A stretch of 64,000 nucleotides of DNA, taken from the NCBI GenBank assembly GCA_949592205.1, contig CATIUR010000001.1:216944250-217008249 (forward strand), given 5' to 3'. Position numbers and translations under genes: made by a program. The notes beneath the pieces were generated by a model, which was given only the letters and a program-made list of their open reading frames with translations, was not told where the DNA came from and ran no database searches. Below, piece after piece: positions 1 through 11,707 of the stretch. Source of the DNA: Helichrysum umbraculigerum (Eukaryota; Streptophyta; Magnoliopsida; Asterales; Asteraceae). The number at the start of each line of letters is the position of its first letter. Position 1 is the first letter of the stretch.

Positions 1-65
1 TAGGTAGCAGGTATAAAGCGTAAGTACAGAGTCATAATACAGAAAGTAAATAATAAAGATAGAAT

Positions 66-731
66 CTAGTAATCATCAAGTAGGTCGTCAGTGTCAGGAT
101 CAAACTCTGCCTCAGCATCCCTGTCGAAAACAGAAGTCGGAGATGGAATGGAAAAATCCATAGTAGCCATAGCCTGACTCACAATCTCGTCAGTGGAAGT
201 GTGGGTGACAGAAGTGTGAGCATCAAAAACAGCCAGAAGCTGCTCTGTGAGGCTGCGATCTGGTGATGCAAGTCCTGTGGGCAATGCTGGATCAGGATCA
301 GCAGCTGCAGCAGTGGGGCCAGTGGAAGGTCCGGAAGTAGAGACAACAGGTGGATCTGCAGAAGGAAAGAAGGACCATGGAGGTCGAGATGGTCCCGGAT
401 CTGGGCCAAGCCTGTAGGGAATGGCATCAGGTCTCAGAATCTTGAGCTGCTCACAGATAGAGGACATGATGTCATGCTGGATGGAGAGTGTCCGGAAGAG
501 GGCCCACGAAGCAGCTGGGTCAGCCGTAGTGAAACCGTACTTGAAAGTAGGTACGGGGGCTGGCAAAGGTGATGAGGGCCTCTCATCGGGCAACTCCTCG
601 TGAGTGATCGGGACATCAGTCAGGTCCTCCTCAGTGATGGTCAGCATAGCCGCTCTCTGCGCTCTGCGTCTACGAGGTCTGTGTCGTCTACGTGGTCTCG
701 CAGCTACATGATCGGCATCAACAGCGTCCAT
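66..731 (-). CDS. Env-position ORF of Athila-like copy 1, unknown function
   Basis: An open frame of 221 codons lies downstream of integrase, where Athila-type elements often carry an additional (env-like) ORF. The protein starts with MDAVDADH and an arginine-rich stretch (about residues 12-27) that could bind nucleic acid or act as a nuclear signal. The middle is rich in proline, serine and alanine, and the C-terminus is strongly acidic (DPDTDDLLDDY). I see no signal peptide or membrane segment, so it does not look like a classical envelope protein. A good 3' splice site ends one base before the ATG. In copy 2 the same ORF is broken by a deletion. No family is recognised; that it is expressed from a spliced RNA is inference. 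Confidence 0.6.
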   Translation of the reverse strand: MDAVDADHVAARPRRRHRPRRRRAQRAAMLTITEEDLTDVPITHEELPDERPSSPLPAPVPTFKYGFTTADPAASWALFRTLSIQHDIMSSICEQLKILRPDAIPYRLGPDPGPSRPPWSFFPSADPPVVSTSGPSTGPTAAAADPDPALPTGLASPDRSLTEQLLAVFDAHTSVTHTSTDEIVSQAMATMDFSIPSPTSVFDRDAEAEFDPDTDDLLDDY

Positions 732-732
732 C

Positions 733-752
733 CTGAAATAAATAAAGAAAAC
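733..752 (-). promoter_or_regulatory. Candidate 3' splice site before the env-position ORF
   Basis: On the minus strand a pyrimidine-rich run (TTTTCTTTATTTATTTCAG) ends at the AG at 733-734, one base before the ATG at 729-731. The same sequence precedes the broken ORF of copy 2. This would allow the ORF to be the first frame of a spliced subgenomic RNA. Seen in sequence; use is inferred. Confidence 0.45.
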
Positions 753-981
753 AGGTAATGCTAATAATGATAGTAAATGAATAATACTTATCTCAGATTT
801 TGCAATTTGAAGTTAGATAAGTGGCAAGCCTGCAATTTTATTAGTTCAGAGACAACCATACTTAATAAAAATAAACTAAGGAATAAAATAACAGAATTTA
901 AATAAAGATAGGCTTGGGGTGCCTCCCAAGAGCGTTTGTTTTACAAGTCTCTAGCTTGACTCTTCGTACCTTTCTGTCGAC

Positions 982-3885
982 TCACGGTGGTTCAAAGATA
1001 AAGACATCTTCCCTGATGGGAAAGTCTTCGAAGTAATGCTTTAAGCGGTGACCATTAACCTTAAAATTACCTTCTGGTGCCTCAAGTTCGACTGCACCGT
1101 AAGGAAATACCTTTGATACTATGAATGGTCCGCTCCACCTGATCCTAAACTTGCCAGAGAATTTCTTGAATCGCGAGTTGAAAAGCAGCACTTTATCTCA
1201 TGTTTTGAATCTTGAGGGCCTCAGCTTAGCATCGTGAATTCTCTTCGTTCGTTCCTTGAAGCTTAACGAACTGTCATATGCCTGATCCATTAGTTCGGCT
1301 AACTCATTCAACTGCATTCGTCTATTTGCCCCAGCTGTAGAAATATCTAAGTTACAGTTCTTCAAAGCCCAGTATGCTTTATATTCCAGCTCAATTGGTA
1401 AGTGACATGCCTTGCCATAAACTAGACGATACGGTGTGGTTCCTAATGGTGTTTTATAGGCGGTTCTGAATGCCCACAATGCATCATCTAATTTTTCAGC
1501 CCATTTGTACCCATGATTACCAACAGTTCTTTCCAAGATTCTTTTCAAAGCTCGATTTGTTGCCTCAGCTTGCCCATTTGTCTGGGGGTGATAAGCTGTT
1601 GATGTCTTGTGAGTGACACCATACTGTTGCAGAACTTTCATGAATTGAACGTTGCAAAAGTGTGTACCACGATCACTAATTATTGCTTTTGGAGTCCCAA
1701 ATCGACTGAATAGCTTTCTGAGAAATTTGGTTACCACTTTGGCGTCATTTGTTGGGAGAGCTTGGGCCTCGGCCCACCTGAAGACGTAGTCGACTGCAAC
1801 CAAGATGTACTCTTTACCGTTAGATTTAGGGAACGGTCCCATGAAATCTAATTCCCAGATATCGAAGATTTCCACGACCTGTATGTTTGTGAGTGGCATT
1901 TCATTCCGGGCTGTTATATTGCCTTGTCTTTGGCAGATATCGCAGCGTCTCACCAGATCGTACGCATCTCGAAATATGGTTGGCCAGAAAAAACCGGCAT
2001 CGTACACTTTTCTTGCGGTCATGTTGGTACCGTGATGTCCTCCAGTAGGTCCATGGTGGCTTTGGTGTAAGATATGTTCTGCCTCTTTCCCATCAACGCA
2101 TCTTCTAATGATTTGATCAGGGCAAACCTTAAAGAGGAAAGGGTTATCCCAATAGTAATGTTTTATATCGCGGAAGAATTTTTGTCTTTGAGAGGTTGGC
2201 ATTCCTTTAGGTACGACTTTTCCCACCAAATAATTGGCATAATCAGCATACAAGGGATCATTTGTAGATCGTGACCCTTGATAGTATTTACCAACATGCA
2301 TGAGCTGTTCTTCTGGAAACTGGTCTTGAATGTCTTTTTCGTGCAACTTATCCATTGAAGGATTCTCTAATCGGCTGAGATGGTCCGCCGCGACGTTTTC
2401 TGCTCCCTTTTTGTCTTTGATCTCGATGTCGAATTCTTGAAGGAGTAGAATCCATCGTAGAAGGCGAGGTTTAGCATCTTGCTTCTTAAAAAGATATTTC
2501 AGAGCTGAGTGATCTGTATAGACAATAGTTTTGGACAAGATTAGATAAGAACGAAATTTATTAAAAGCAAATACTACCGCTAGCAGCTCTTTTTCTGTGG
2601 TTGTATAATTCTCTTGGGCGTCAGTGAACGTTTTGCTGGCGTAGTATATTGGTTGAAACTGTTTCTCCTTCCGCTGTCCCAGAACTGCTCCGACTGCGAA
2701 ATCACTGGCGTCGCACATGATTTCAAATGGGAGACTCCAGTCTGGAGCAACCATGATCGGTGCATGAACAAGCAGATCTTTCAGATGATCGAAGGCCTTG
2801 AGACATTCGTCTGTAAAGACAAACGGAGTATCCTTTTCGAGGAGATGAGTCATAGGTCGGGATATCTTAGAGAAATCTTTGATAAAGCGACGGTAGAACC
2901 CGGCATGTCCTAGAAAACTGCGGATGGCTTTGACAGAGGTGGGTGGTGGAAGTTTTGAGATAGTCTCGACTTTTGCTTTGTCAACTTCAATTCCAGCTTT
3001 GGATATACGGTGTCCTAAAACTATGACTTCTTTTACCATGAAATGGCATTTTTCCCAATTCAGAACTAGGTTTGATTCTTCACATCGGGTGAGCATTTTA
3101 TTCAAGTTAGAAAGACAAGTGGTGAACGAATCTCCGAAAACCGAAAAATCATCCATGAACACTTACATGCATTGTTCAATCATGTCATGGAAGATTGCTA
3201 CCATGCATCTTTGAAATGTCGCCGGTGCATTACATAAGCCAAACGGCATACGTCGGTAGGCAAAGGTTCCGTATGGACAAGTGAACGTCGTCTTTTCTTG
3301 GTCCTTTGGATCGAGAGGTATCTGAAAATAGCCGGAGAAACCATCGAGGAAGCAATAGAATTCGTTTCCTGACAATCTTTCAAGCATCTGATCAATGAAC
3401 GGTAGAGGGAGGTGATCTTTGCGTGTAGCTTCATTTAGTTTCCGATAGTCGATACATACCCTCCAACCGGTGACGGTTCGTGTTGGAATCAACTCGTTGT
3501 CTTCGTTAGCGATGACCGTCATGCCTCCTTTCTTTGGGACGACTTGAACTGGACTGACCCATGGGGAATCTGAAATAGGGTAAATTAAACCAGCATCCAA
3601 GAGTTTGATAACCTCCTTTTTCACCACGTCTTGAATCTTTGGGTTAACTCTCCTTTGCCTTTGAATAGAGGGCCTGAAGTCATTTTCCATTAAGATCTTG
3701 CGAGTGCAGTAATTTGGGTTGATCCCCTGTATGTTAGAGATTTTCCATGCAATCGCTTTCTTATGTGACTTTAGAACCTCAATGAGTAGTGCTTTTTCTT
3801 CAGGCTTCAGATCTTTGGATATGATAACTGGTAAGTGCGAAGTTCCTTCGAGAAAAGCATATTCAAGGTGTGAGGGAAGTTCCTT
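982..3885 (-). pseudogene. Copy 1 pol: RT, RNase H and integrase, interrupted by stops
   Basis: Frames run from the end of protease through RT, RNase H and integrase. RT shows the catalytic FMDD motif (about 3145-3157); RNase H follows (CDAS start, YTDHSAL); integrase has an HHCC zinc region (DICQRQ) and the catalytic DDE residues in the DFMGPFP, SDRGTHF and QAEATNRALK contexts. Lesions: a one-base deletion near 3881-3885 shifts the gag-protease frame from RT; a TAA at 3163-3165 lies two codons before FMDD; a TGA lies at about 1195-1199 and another at about 982-984, where copy 2 reads through. The TAA is shared with copy 2. As it stands it cannot give one intact polyprotein. Confidence 0.9.
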
Positions 3886-6557
3886 AGCTCCAATTCGGGT
3901 GGTTCTTCAGTGGAAGGCTTCATCCTGGCAATCTCGTCTCTCTTAAGCTCATCGTATGTTGTCTGATAATCTGACTCAACTGCAGGTGCCTCTGGAATGT
4001 TGGCTGATGCTATTTCAACCCATTCTGTATTGTTGTAAAGCTCATTTTTTCTCAGCTCATTTTTTACTTGGGAAGATTGAGAGATTGCATTATCTTCAGT
4101 GATTATTTCTTTGTTGTCCTTTGTGAATGCGAATCTCTGAAACTGAGCTGAAGAAGATGTGGTAAAAGTAATCTCTGGTTTCAAGTTTTCACAACTTTTA
4201 GAAAGTTGCAGATCGGATGGTTTAAGCATTGACTCCATTTCCTTGAGAGTCTTCAGAATTTCTTCTTTTGAGAGAGATGAATCAGGAACTTCAGAATTAG
4301 GGCTTCTTCTCAAGAGAGTGACCGGAGTGCCTTGTCCAAGTGGTACAGCAGTGATAAATCTGTTGGGCTGTAAGTTGGAATTCTTTAAAGGTAATAGCAC
4401 TTCCTTTGATGCAATGGATGGATCCGAGATAGCTGAGCATAGACCCGCACCTTCTTCACAGATTTTCCTTGTTGTGATGACAGTGTTTGGAAGGGGATTA
4501 ATGCTGCTTACTGCGAGGATTTCTTCCAGGTGTTCTTCAATTATTTCCTGCATAGAATCTACAAGACCAAGGTCTTCTCCCATAGGAAGTTTCATTAGTT
4601 TATCGACATTGAAGGTGACTTCCTCAGTTCCCACTCTAAGTTTTAAAGATTTTTCATTCACGTCAATGACGGCCTTGGCAGTATTTAGGAAAGGTCTACC
4701 AAGGATGAGTGGTACCTGAGCGTCTTCCTCAATATCCATAACAACAAAATCAACAGGAAAGACGAATTTATCAACACGTACCATAATATCTTCAGCAATT
4801 CCTCGAGGGAGTTTAACTGATCTATCAGCTAATTGGATGGTCATACGGGTTGGTAAAAGTTCGCTTAATCCTAGTTTCCTATAAAGCGAGTATGGCATAA
4901 GGTTTACACTAGCTCCTAAGTCAGCTAAGGTGTTACTTATTTGAACATCCTGAAGGTAACAAGGAATAGTGAAACGGCCAGTGTGTCCTAACTTTGGGGG
5001 CAGTCCTTGTTGCATAATTAAAGAGCATTCTGCGTCTAAGGGCAAGTTAACTATTTGTCTGAGTTTTTCTTTGTTGGATATAAGTTCTTTAAAGAATTTG
5101 GCACAACTAGGCATTTCAACTAAAGCATCTAATAATCGAACGTTTAAGTGTAGGCTTTTGAACATCTCTAGATATTTTCCAAACTGGGCTTCTTGTTTCT
5201 CTTTCTTAAGCCTACCAAGGAAAGGTATACGTGTTGGTTTAACTACTTCTGGGGCTTTGGAAGATTCTGGTTCAGGAGAGGTGACAGGAGTGTCAACAGG
5301 TACTGAATCAGTGGGTAGAGAAGAACTAGAAGGCTCGTCTGAAGGAATATCTTCTGATTTCTCATTCTTAGTCTCTTTTCCGCCTCTAGTGACAACAAGG
5401 ATATCATCATAATCATAAGATGAATGATGAATAGCTTTGCTAATCGCTTCTTCTCTTTGCTTCTCCTCAACTTTTAAAAACAATCTTTTAACATTATCCT
5501 CCATGTTTTTAATTAAATCGTTTGAAATTCTGAGCAAATAATCAATTTGGTTTTGAAAATCAACAATTTGTTTGTTTTTATTATTTTGTTCAACCATGAA
5601 GTTATTGAAAATCATATTGTTTAGACGAGAAGACAATTGAGAAGAAGTAGAGGGTGTAGAGGGAACTAACAAATGAGAGATAGGTTGTTTGGATAACCGC
5701 TGAGTGAAAGGTTTTGAATGAATGATTTGATCAGTGGTTCCAGATGTGGCGAGAACATCTTCCTTGGGCTTCGAGCGTGAGAAGAGCCGTTGAGGTTGCT
5801 TCTTAGATTTGGAAGAGTCTTGCATATCCTTAACAACTTTAGAGATGGATTCGAGTTGAGTTCTTAAAGTGTCGAACGCTTGAGTAGAAGTGTCTTTGTC
5901 TTCCGAGGTTGATTCATCAAACTCCAAGTCGTGTTGGTGCATCGTTATCGTCTCAATCAACTTCCAGGCTTCTTCTGACGTATGTAGCATGAAATTTCCG
6001 GATGAAGCAGCATTGAGGGTTTGTTGGTGATGAGGATTTAGACTGTTGTAGAATGTGCAGACCAGATTCATTTCAGCCAACTGATGATTCGGACATCTTC
6101 CAAGCAGATTCTTAAAGCGTTCCCAAGCTGAGCTTAATGATTCAGTAGTTTCTTGACGAAAGTTAATGATTTCATTTTTGAGCTTGGTTTGTAGGGACGG
6201 AGGGAAAAACTTAGCTAAGAACTTAGTAGCCATCTCCTCCCATGTATGAATCGAATTGGGTTCGAGTTCATAAAACCATGACTGAGCTCGGAAAGCTAAA
6301 GAATAAGGAAACAGGTGAAGTCGGGTGACTTTGACACTGGATCCGGTTTGTTCGAAATAGTCGGAAAGGTTGATGAACATGTTAAGATGGGTGTTTGGAT
6401 TTTCAACCGAAATACCATGAAACTGACACTGAGATTTAAGTAATTTAATGAAGTGTGGTCTGATTTCAATGGTTTCGTCGGTTGGTGATACGATTGGTCC
6501 TCCTCGTCCCTCTAGCAGTGGTTGGGTTGATGAGGCGAGAGTGATACGATTAGCCAT
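3807..6557 (-). pseudogene. Copy 1 gag-protease, 916 codons open, then frameshifted
   Basis: Starts MANRITLASS at 6557, about 190 bases after the primer site. Residues about 30-180 form a retrotransposon gag domain (WEEMATKFLAKFFPP region), followed by a low-complexity hydrophilic linker and, near residues 560-660, an aspartic protease with the Athila-type DLGASVNLMP motif and a later LGRPFLNTA segment. The frame is uninterrupted for 2.7 kb. A one-base deletion (ttcctta here, ttccttta in copy 2) near 3881-3885 means the last 25 or so residues are out of frame and the fusion to RT is lost. Gag would package element RNA; protease would process the polyprotein. Confidence 0.9.
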
Positions 6558-6728
6558 AACTTGTTTTTAGAAGAAAATAGGGTTTTGGAAAGATAGGTTT
6601 AACTAAGGACGGGAAATTAAAAACTAACTAATCCTAGGGATAAAAATTGTAACTTCCGGATGATATTGATCTTCCGTAAGGATCGCTAAATAACTAAGAT
6701 AACAAAATTCCTAAAATCGGTCGTTGTA

Positions 6729-6747
6729 GTCCCCGGCAGCGGCGCCA
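6729..6747 (-). promoter_or_regulatory. Primer binding site, tRNA-Asp type, copy 1
   Basis: The minus strand reads TGGCGCCGCTGCCGGGGAC, the Athila-type primer site thought to pair with the 3' end of tRNA-Asp. It sits seven bases inside the LTR end at 6755. This fixes element orientation (minus) and which LTR is the 5' one. Confidence 0.85.
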
Positions 6748-8529
6748 AAAAGCTTGTCGTGCCTCCAGTGGTCGGACGGGTTTTAATCCGGTCGTTGAAT
6801 CAACCAACCAGGATGCGCGGACAGGGTTTTAAATTTATAGAGCAGGGGAATCCTAAGTTGTATACTACTGACAGACCTAAAAGGGCAGCAAGTGGTATGT
6901 ATGACTCAGGTGTTGTTCTTCAAACTACAACGGGCATGGGAGTCTAGGAAGTTTTATTATCTTTGGAGATTCAGCTAGGGTTTTTTAAAAGTTTTTTTGG
7001 ATAGGTTTGGTTTTTATAACTAAATACTAATTTAAATAAAGAAAATAAAACAAAAGAGATTTGTACGGAGACTCGGTCAACAGAGGATAAGCGAGTGTTT
7101 ACTATGACTTCGTTAAATGTTATTGATGAATAGTCAAGGGTAAGGCTACTAGATGTGATGACTAATTCGGAGAGGATAGAAACATAATTAATGCAAAGTA
7201 TTGTACCTACGACCGTTCCGCTGCTTCCATACGTTTGTACTCCACCAATTGGTGTTTCCAGCACTATACCGAGTAATAGGGCGTTTTACGGTTTTTCCGT
7301 TACATTAATTAGGGTTCCACATTACTCTCGCAGATTTCCTATATCCTAATGAGCTACAACTACGAGCCTATTAAATATCTAACGTAGAGTTGTCCGCAAT
7401 CAGATAAATAACATGTCACGTGGATAGCAGTTATAGAAGTCAAATACACCGGAAGTTCTCCCAAATGTACAGACAAATTTAACCGACGACTATCCTCGAA
7501 TCCTGGTCCCCAGTCACAATCATCAGAGACGTCTGTATCGTAGCGTGAATTGTTGATTGAACAAGAACACGAACGGGGATAATCCCGCGGACCAAGTTAG
7601 GATAATCGGGCTAACGATCAGTTAAATTGTTCAGCATTACAGATATAAATCATCACAACTATTCCATGCATGTTAATCTACTGTGTAAACCAATATTCTG
7701 TGTCTGAAAACCTAATTATACAGTTACTGATATGAACCAGGAGGAATACTATAGCATGCATCATTCCTAAGGCAACAATCAAACAAGAACATGCGATAGG
7801 GTGACACATAACAGAACACCGTAATCCGAGCATAGCAGATAACCAATAATCAGATCATAGATATCCCGAAAGTTCTCTCAAAGATATATAACAGATAAAC
7901 ATGAATCTAACCTATCTCTAATCCTACGCTCCGTGTCTCTTGGGATTTGTTTCAATCTAGAGAACACAGCCATACCAAGTTCATTGATCATCAAGTATAG
8001 AATAGGTAGAACGTACCACTAGTAATTGGCCAAGTTCTAGCAGGAAGCTTCTAACCACAGCATAGGTTGGATAGATAAACATTCGAGATTCAGTTTATGA
8101 GTTCATACACAGTTTAAAGTAACACGGGCAGAGTAACAGCATGGCATAAACATATTGACTATTCTAACATAACTACATCATAGTAAACACAAAGAAATGT
8201 CTAGCCTAACATTATATATCTAGCATACAATCCTAAACAAGCATAAACAAAGCAACACATGTTTAAAACTGGAAAGTAAGAGATATATAAATAGAACCTG
8301 ATACGAATTTATTACAGACAGATCTTCGCGAATACAATGTCTTGGAGTGACTCCGTACAAAAGCTAAAAGCTACCTCTACCTAACTATCTCTCTAACTAG
8401 CTCAATTCTAGAGAGAGAAACTCTTCTAGAGGGAGAAACTAGAGAGAGAGTGATGTGTGTGAGAGAGAAAGTGTAGGGAGAGAATGAAAATGAGAGAAAA
8501 TGGTATGTTGGTGAAGTGAGGGGTGTCCA

Positions 8530-8538
8530 CTATTTATA
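8530..8538 (-). promoter_or_regulatory. TATA box of the Athila-like LTR
   Basis: TATAAATAG on the minus strand, downstream of a cluster of GTATACGG repeats and upstream of a CT-rich stretch typical of a plant leader. Transcription would start near 8500 and run leftward. The same box is in the right LTR (about 26599-26607). Confidence 0.6.
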
Positions 8539-8613
8539 GGCAAAGCATTAAATCGCACGTACAACTCACGAAGCAGCACGTACAAGCAAACGAAGCACAA
8601 TATGGGGGTGCAG

Positions 8614-8710
8614 GGGCCGTATACGGCTTGTATAGGGCCGTATACGATCTATACAAGGTCGTATACGGTCTGTATAGGGCCGTATATGGTGCCTATGGCC
8701 GTATACGGGC
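8614..8710 (-). repeat. Cluster of palindromic CCGTATACGG-like repeats upstream of the LTR TATA box
   Basis: About six imperfect copies of gggCCGTATACGG or gtcGTATACGG alternate with ctatacaagg/tgtatag spacers. Each core is self-complementary. They lie 75-180 bases upstream of the TATA box in U3, where plant retrotransposon enhancers are usually found. A matching cluster is in the right LTR at about 26683-26779. Confidence 0.6.
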
Positions 8711-9205
8711 TTCGTCTGATTTCGTTCGTTGCTTAAAACGTCCGTATCTCCTTCGTTATACGTCCGTTTGACTCGATTCTTTCGCCTGTGGTTTCGTAAT
8801 TCCGTTACGCTTCTAATGATGCAAATATCATAGAAATTGGATGTGTAGAGATCAGGCGTAGCCGAAATGACTTTTAGTGGCTCTGAAAGTGCAGTGTCTT
8901 CTCCGTCCTTTGGCCGTTTCACTTGATTCCAGATTTTTCCGTCTCGATTTTACCTATACAACAGATGGTAGAAGTTAGGAAGTGTGTCTTGACAGGAAAA
9001 TGAGGTCGGAGGAATCGACTTGTATTAAAATGCTGTGTTTTGTGCGATTTCAGAGTGTTTTCAGTGATTTTTAACACAACGTCTACTTTTGAACCACTTT
9101 AGTGAATTTTAATAAATAATCAATGTTTTGGAATGTTTTTACTAAAGAAAGGTCCAAAATATGAGGAATAAAGCTTCTAAAAACATGACTTTTTACGTCA
9201 CATCA

Positions 9206-9225
9206 AGTTATCCCACACTTAGACG
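9206..9225 (-). promoter_or_regulatory. Candidate polypurine tract of copy 2
   Basis: The minus strand reads TAAGTGTGGGATAACT directly before the LTR start TGATGTGACG. The purine run is short. The 12-mer TAAGTGTGGGAT recurs three more times in the following 1.6 kb. Confidence 0.4.
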
Positions 9226-11077
9226 TTGCTTGTCCTCAAGCAACAACTCTCTGAAAAAGGTTTTAAGTCGTGTTTTTAGGGGTGAGTCAGAGAATATTTT
9301 CCGAGATTAGCCTTTCCTCATATAAGCAAGTTACTTCTAAAAGTGTGGAGGAGGATAAGATGATCCTTCCATAAACAAGAAGAGATTCACTTAGGCGTAC
9401 ATCCAAATCTCATGATCTTGGAGTACACATGACTAGGCGATCTCACTATAGGTGGTCACTCAGTTCACTCAAAGTGTATCGGGTTTCCTATCAATCTAGC
9501 TCAAATGAAATCGCTCAAAATAGCCATTCATGCTGCACTCATCGTCATAGGCTTGATCGAGAATCGGATCTCCACCACTTAGGTGAGAACGGTGCTAATT
9601 ATCTCAAGACATTCAGAGGGTTGTAATGTTTGGTGAGGGTGAAGGGTATGGATAGTGGTAAAAATTTGGTTGCGAGGGTGTTTAACTTATCTTAAAATCA
9701 CTGAGATTATGAACAACTTTATTTAGAACGGAGAGGAACGGAGAATTGGTAGCTGCTTCAGCTTCTATCGAATTTTCCATGAAGAGCTATGCTTTGAAAC
9801 TTTCAGCTTTATTTGCGGAGCTATTTTCTTTTCTTTTTCTTTTCTTCAGAATTTCTTTGTCAGAGAATTTCCAAGGAATTTTATATTTTGAATCATTTAG
9901 AAATCTTTTCCTCTATCTTGATCATTTTGATTCTTTTCCAGGTGCTAATTTTTCCCGCACCATCGTCCTTCCAGTTCTCTTGTGTGCTAATTTTCCCGCA
10001 ACATTTGTTGAGAAACTTGATTTTTGGAGAATGCGAATGAGTGGGATATATGAAACAGATATTCTAAAAGGTGTTCTTCATAACCTCAGAAATTCCAAGA
10101 TAAGTTTGGGGGTATTTTTGGGAAGCGAGTGAAAATTAGGGTTTTGAAGAAATGAAAGGTTTAGGCTCAACAGGGTATACTAGGTGGATCTTCGATACTA
10201 AAAATGAGCATCGGAAAGGGTTTTGGGCTTGAAAAGATATGTAAGAAATGGGTTAAGTCCTAAGGAAAGTCAAGGTCATTTAATTGCACCTATACCGCGT
10301 ACGTTACACACCAATATGGTCTCGAAGCGTATGTCAAGAGCAAGTTCTAATTCAGAGATACAGACATCGGCACACACACAAGAAATGAAAGTGAAGCATT
10401 AAAGATGAATGCTTTTAGGCTCAAGATACCTCACTGCAAAGGGTTGTATGTGTCTAGTCATGCTCCTTTGATTATCACTTCTTGCTTAAGCAATTTCTAC
10501 CTTATTTCCTTTAGGCTTTTAGAAATATCATACTTATATTTTGAAAATGGTTTCTCTCAGTAGTATCTGAGACTCAAAAACTGAGTTTAGACTCATTAAT
10601 TTTGAAAAAATTTGACCTTATTTTTGAAAAAAAATTTTGAGAGAAAGATTGCTATTGGACATAAAAATCACCATTTAAGGTATTCTATATCTGCCATCCC
10701 ACACTTAGAGGAACATTGTCCCTAATGTTCTCTTGAGTAGAGATTTTATTAGTAAAATCTCACACTTAGAGTTTGAACATGTAAGTAGATGTTTCTCAAG
10801 TGTTTTAATTTGGTCTGGAATCCCACACTTAGTGATAAGTTTAGGATGAGGCACAGAAATTAAACGCACTAACATAGGCATAGTAAAACATAATTGAAAC
10901 GGGGAGAAAGGAACAGAGAGACTCCCCATTTGTGTTTACTGGAATAGACCAGGTTTGTGCAGGAGTGGTGCTAGTGAATTGCTGGATTTTAAGGACCAGG
11001 CTCGTTTAAGATCATCCATTCCACACAAAGCTGTATTCTGCAATAAACAACGACACACATATCACAGTATCTCATCT
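9226..11077 (-). other. 3' non-coding region of Athila-like copy 2
   Basis: This 1.85-kb stretch lies between the env-position ORF and the 3' LTR of copy 2. Long 3' non-coding regions are normal for Athila elements. No coding frame stands out on the element strand; the longest open frames are antisense and of biased T-rich composition. The 12-mer ATCCCACACTTA (plus strand) occurs at 10696-10707 and 10820-10831, with a one-mismatch copy at 10757-10768. Confidence 0.7.
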
Positions 11078-11141
11078 AGGTAGCAGGTATAAAGCGTAAG
11101 TACAGAGTCATAATACAGAAAGTAAATAATAAAGATAGAAT

Positions 11142-11541
11142 CTAGTAATCATCAAGTAGGTCGTCAGTGTCAGGATCAAACTCTACCTCAGCATCCCTGT
11201 CGAAAACAGAAGTCGGAGATGGAATGGAAAAATCCATAGTAGCCATAGCCTGACTCACAATCTCGTCAGTGGAAGTGTGGGTGACAGAAGTGTGAGCATC
11301 AAAAACAGCCAGAAGCTGCTCTGTGAGGCTGCGATCTGGTGATGCAAGTCCTGTGGGCAATGCTGGATCAGGATCAGCAGCTGCAGCAGTGGGGCCAGTG
11401 GAAGGTCCGGCAGTAGAGACAACAGGTGGATCTGCAGAAGGAAAGAAGGACCATGGAGGTCGAGATGGTCCCGGATCTGGGCCAAGCCTGTAGGGAATGG
11501 CATCAGGTCGCAGCTACATGATCGGCATCAACAGCGTCCAT
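11142..11541 (-). pseudogene. Env-position ORF of copy 2, deleted
   Basis: Matches 66-731 of copy 1 at both ends but lacks the segment equal to about 434-699. The break lies between two ggtctc direct repeats in copy 1. The loss of about 266 bp is not a multiple of three, so the N-terminal arginine-rich part is out of frame with the acidic C-terminus. Confidence 0.8.
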
Positions 11542-11707
11542 CCTGAAATAAATAAAGAAAACAGGTAATGCTAATAATGATAGTAAATGAATAATACTTA
11601 TCTCAGATTTTGCAATTTGAAGTCAGATAAGTGGCAAGCCTGCAATTTTATTAGTTCAGAGACAACCATACTTAATAAAAATAAACTAAGGAATAAAATA
11701 ACAGAAT

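Larger units (their letters stand above)
1..6754 (-). mobile_element. Athila-like Ty3/gypsy element, copy 1, internal region (left end outside window)
   Basis: Internal region of an LTR retrotransposon read right to left: primer site (6729-6747), gag and protease, RT, RNase H, integrase, then an extra ORF at 66-731. Base 1 corresponds to base 11078 of copy 2, so about 1.9 kb of its 3' non-coding tail and its 3' LTR lie outside the window. The DLGAS protease motif, the tRNA-Asp-like primer site, long LTRs and an ORF downstream of integrase are typical of the Athila lineage. Over about 1.4 kb compared by eye the two copies differ at roughly ten positions. Confidence 0.88.
6755..9205 (-). repeat. 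Shared Athila-like LTR (3' LTR of copy 2 and 5' LTR of copy 1)
   Basis: A 2451-bp direct repeat of 24824-27274, starting TG and ending CA on both strands (minus strand TGATGTGACG to GGCACGACA). By eye about 20 substitutions and no net length change separate the two LTRs, near 99.2% identity. A TATAAATAG box lies at 8530-8538 on the minus strand, followed by a CT-rich leader (8400-8510). It adjoins a primer site on its left and a polypurine-like tract on its right, so it serves both flanking internal regions. Confidence 0.92.

Noticed and set aside
3163..3165. TAA before FMDD as programmed recoding
   Set aside because: No read-through context or frameshift signal is evident, and other disabling lesions are present; kept only as a shared lesion.
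8523..8922. ORFs on both strands in the Athila LTR
   Set aside because: Repetitive YGLYRAVYG- and RIRPYT-type peptides are translations of the GTATACGG repeats, not proteins.
9746..10132. Plus-strand ORF of 128 codons
   Set aside because: Antisense to the retrotransposon, Phe/Leu/Ser-rich from T-rich DNA, no family resemblance, and lies in a known non-coding 3' region.
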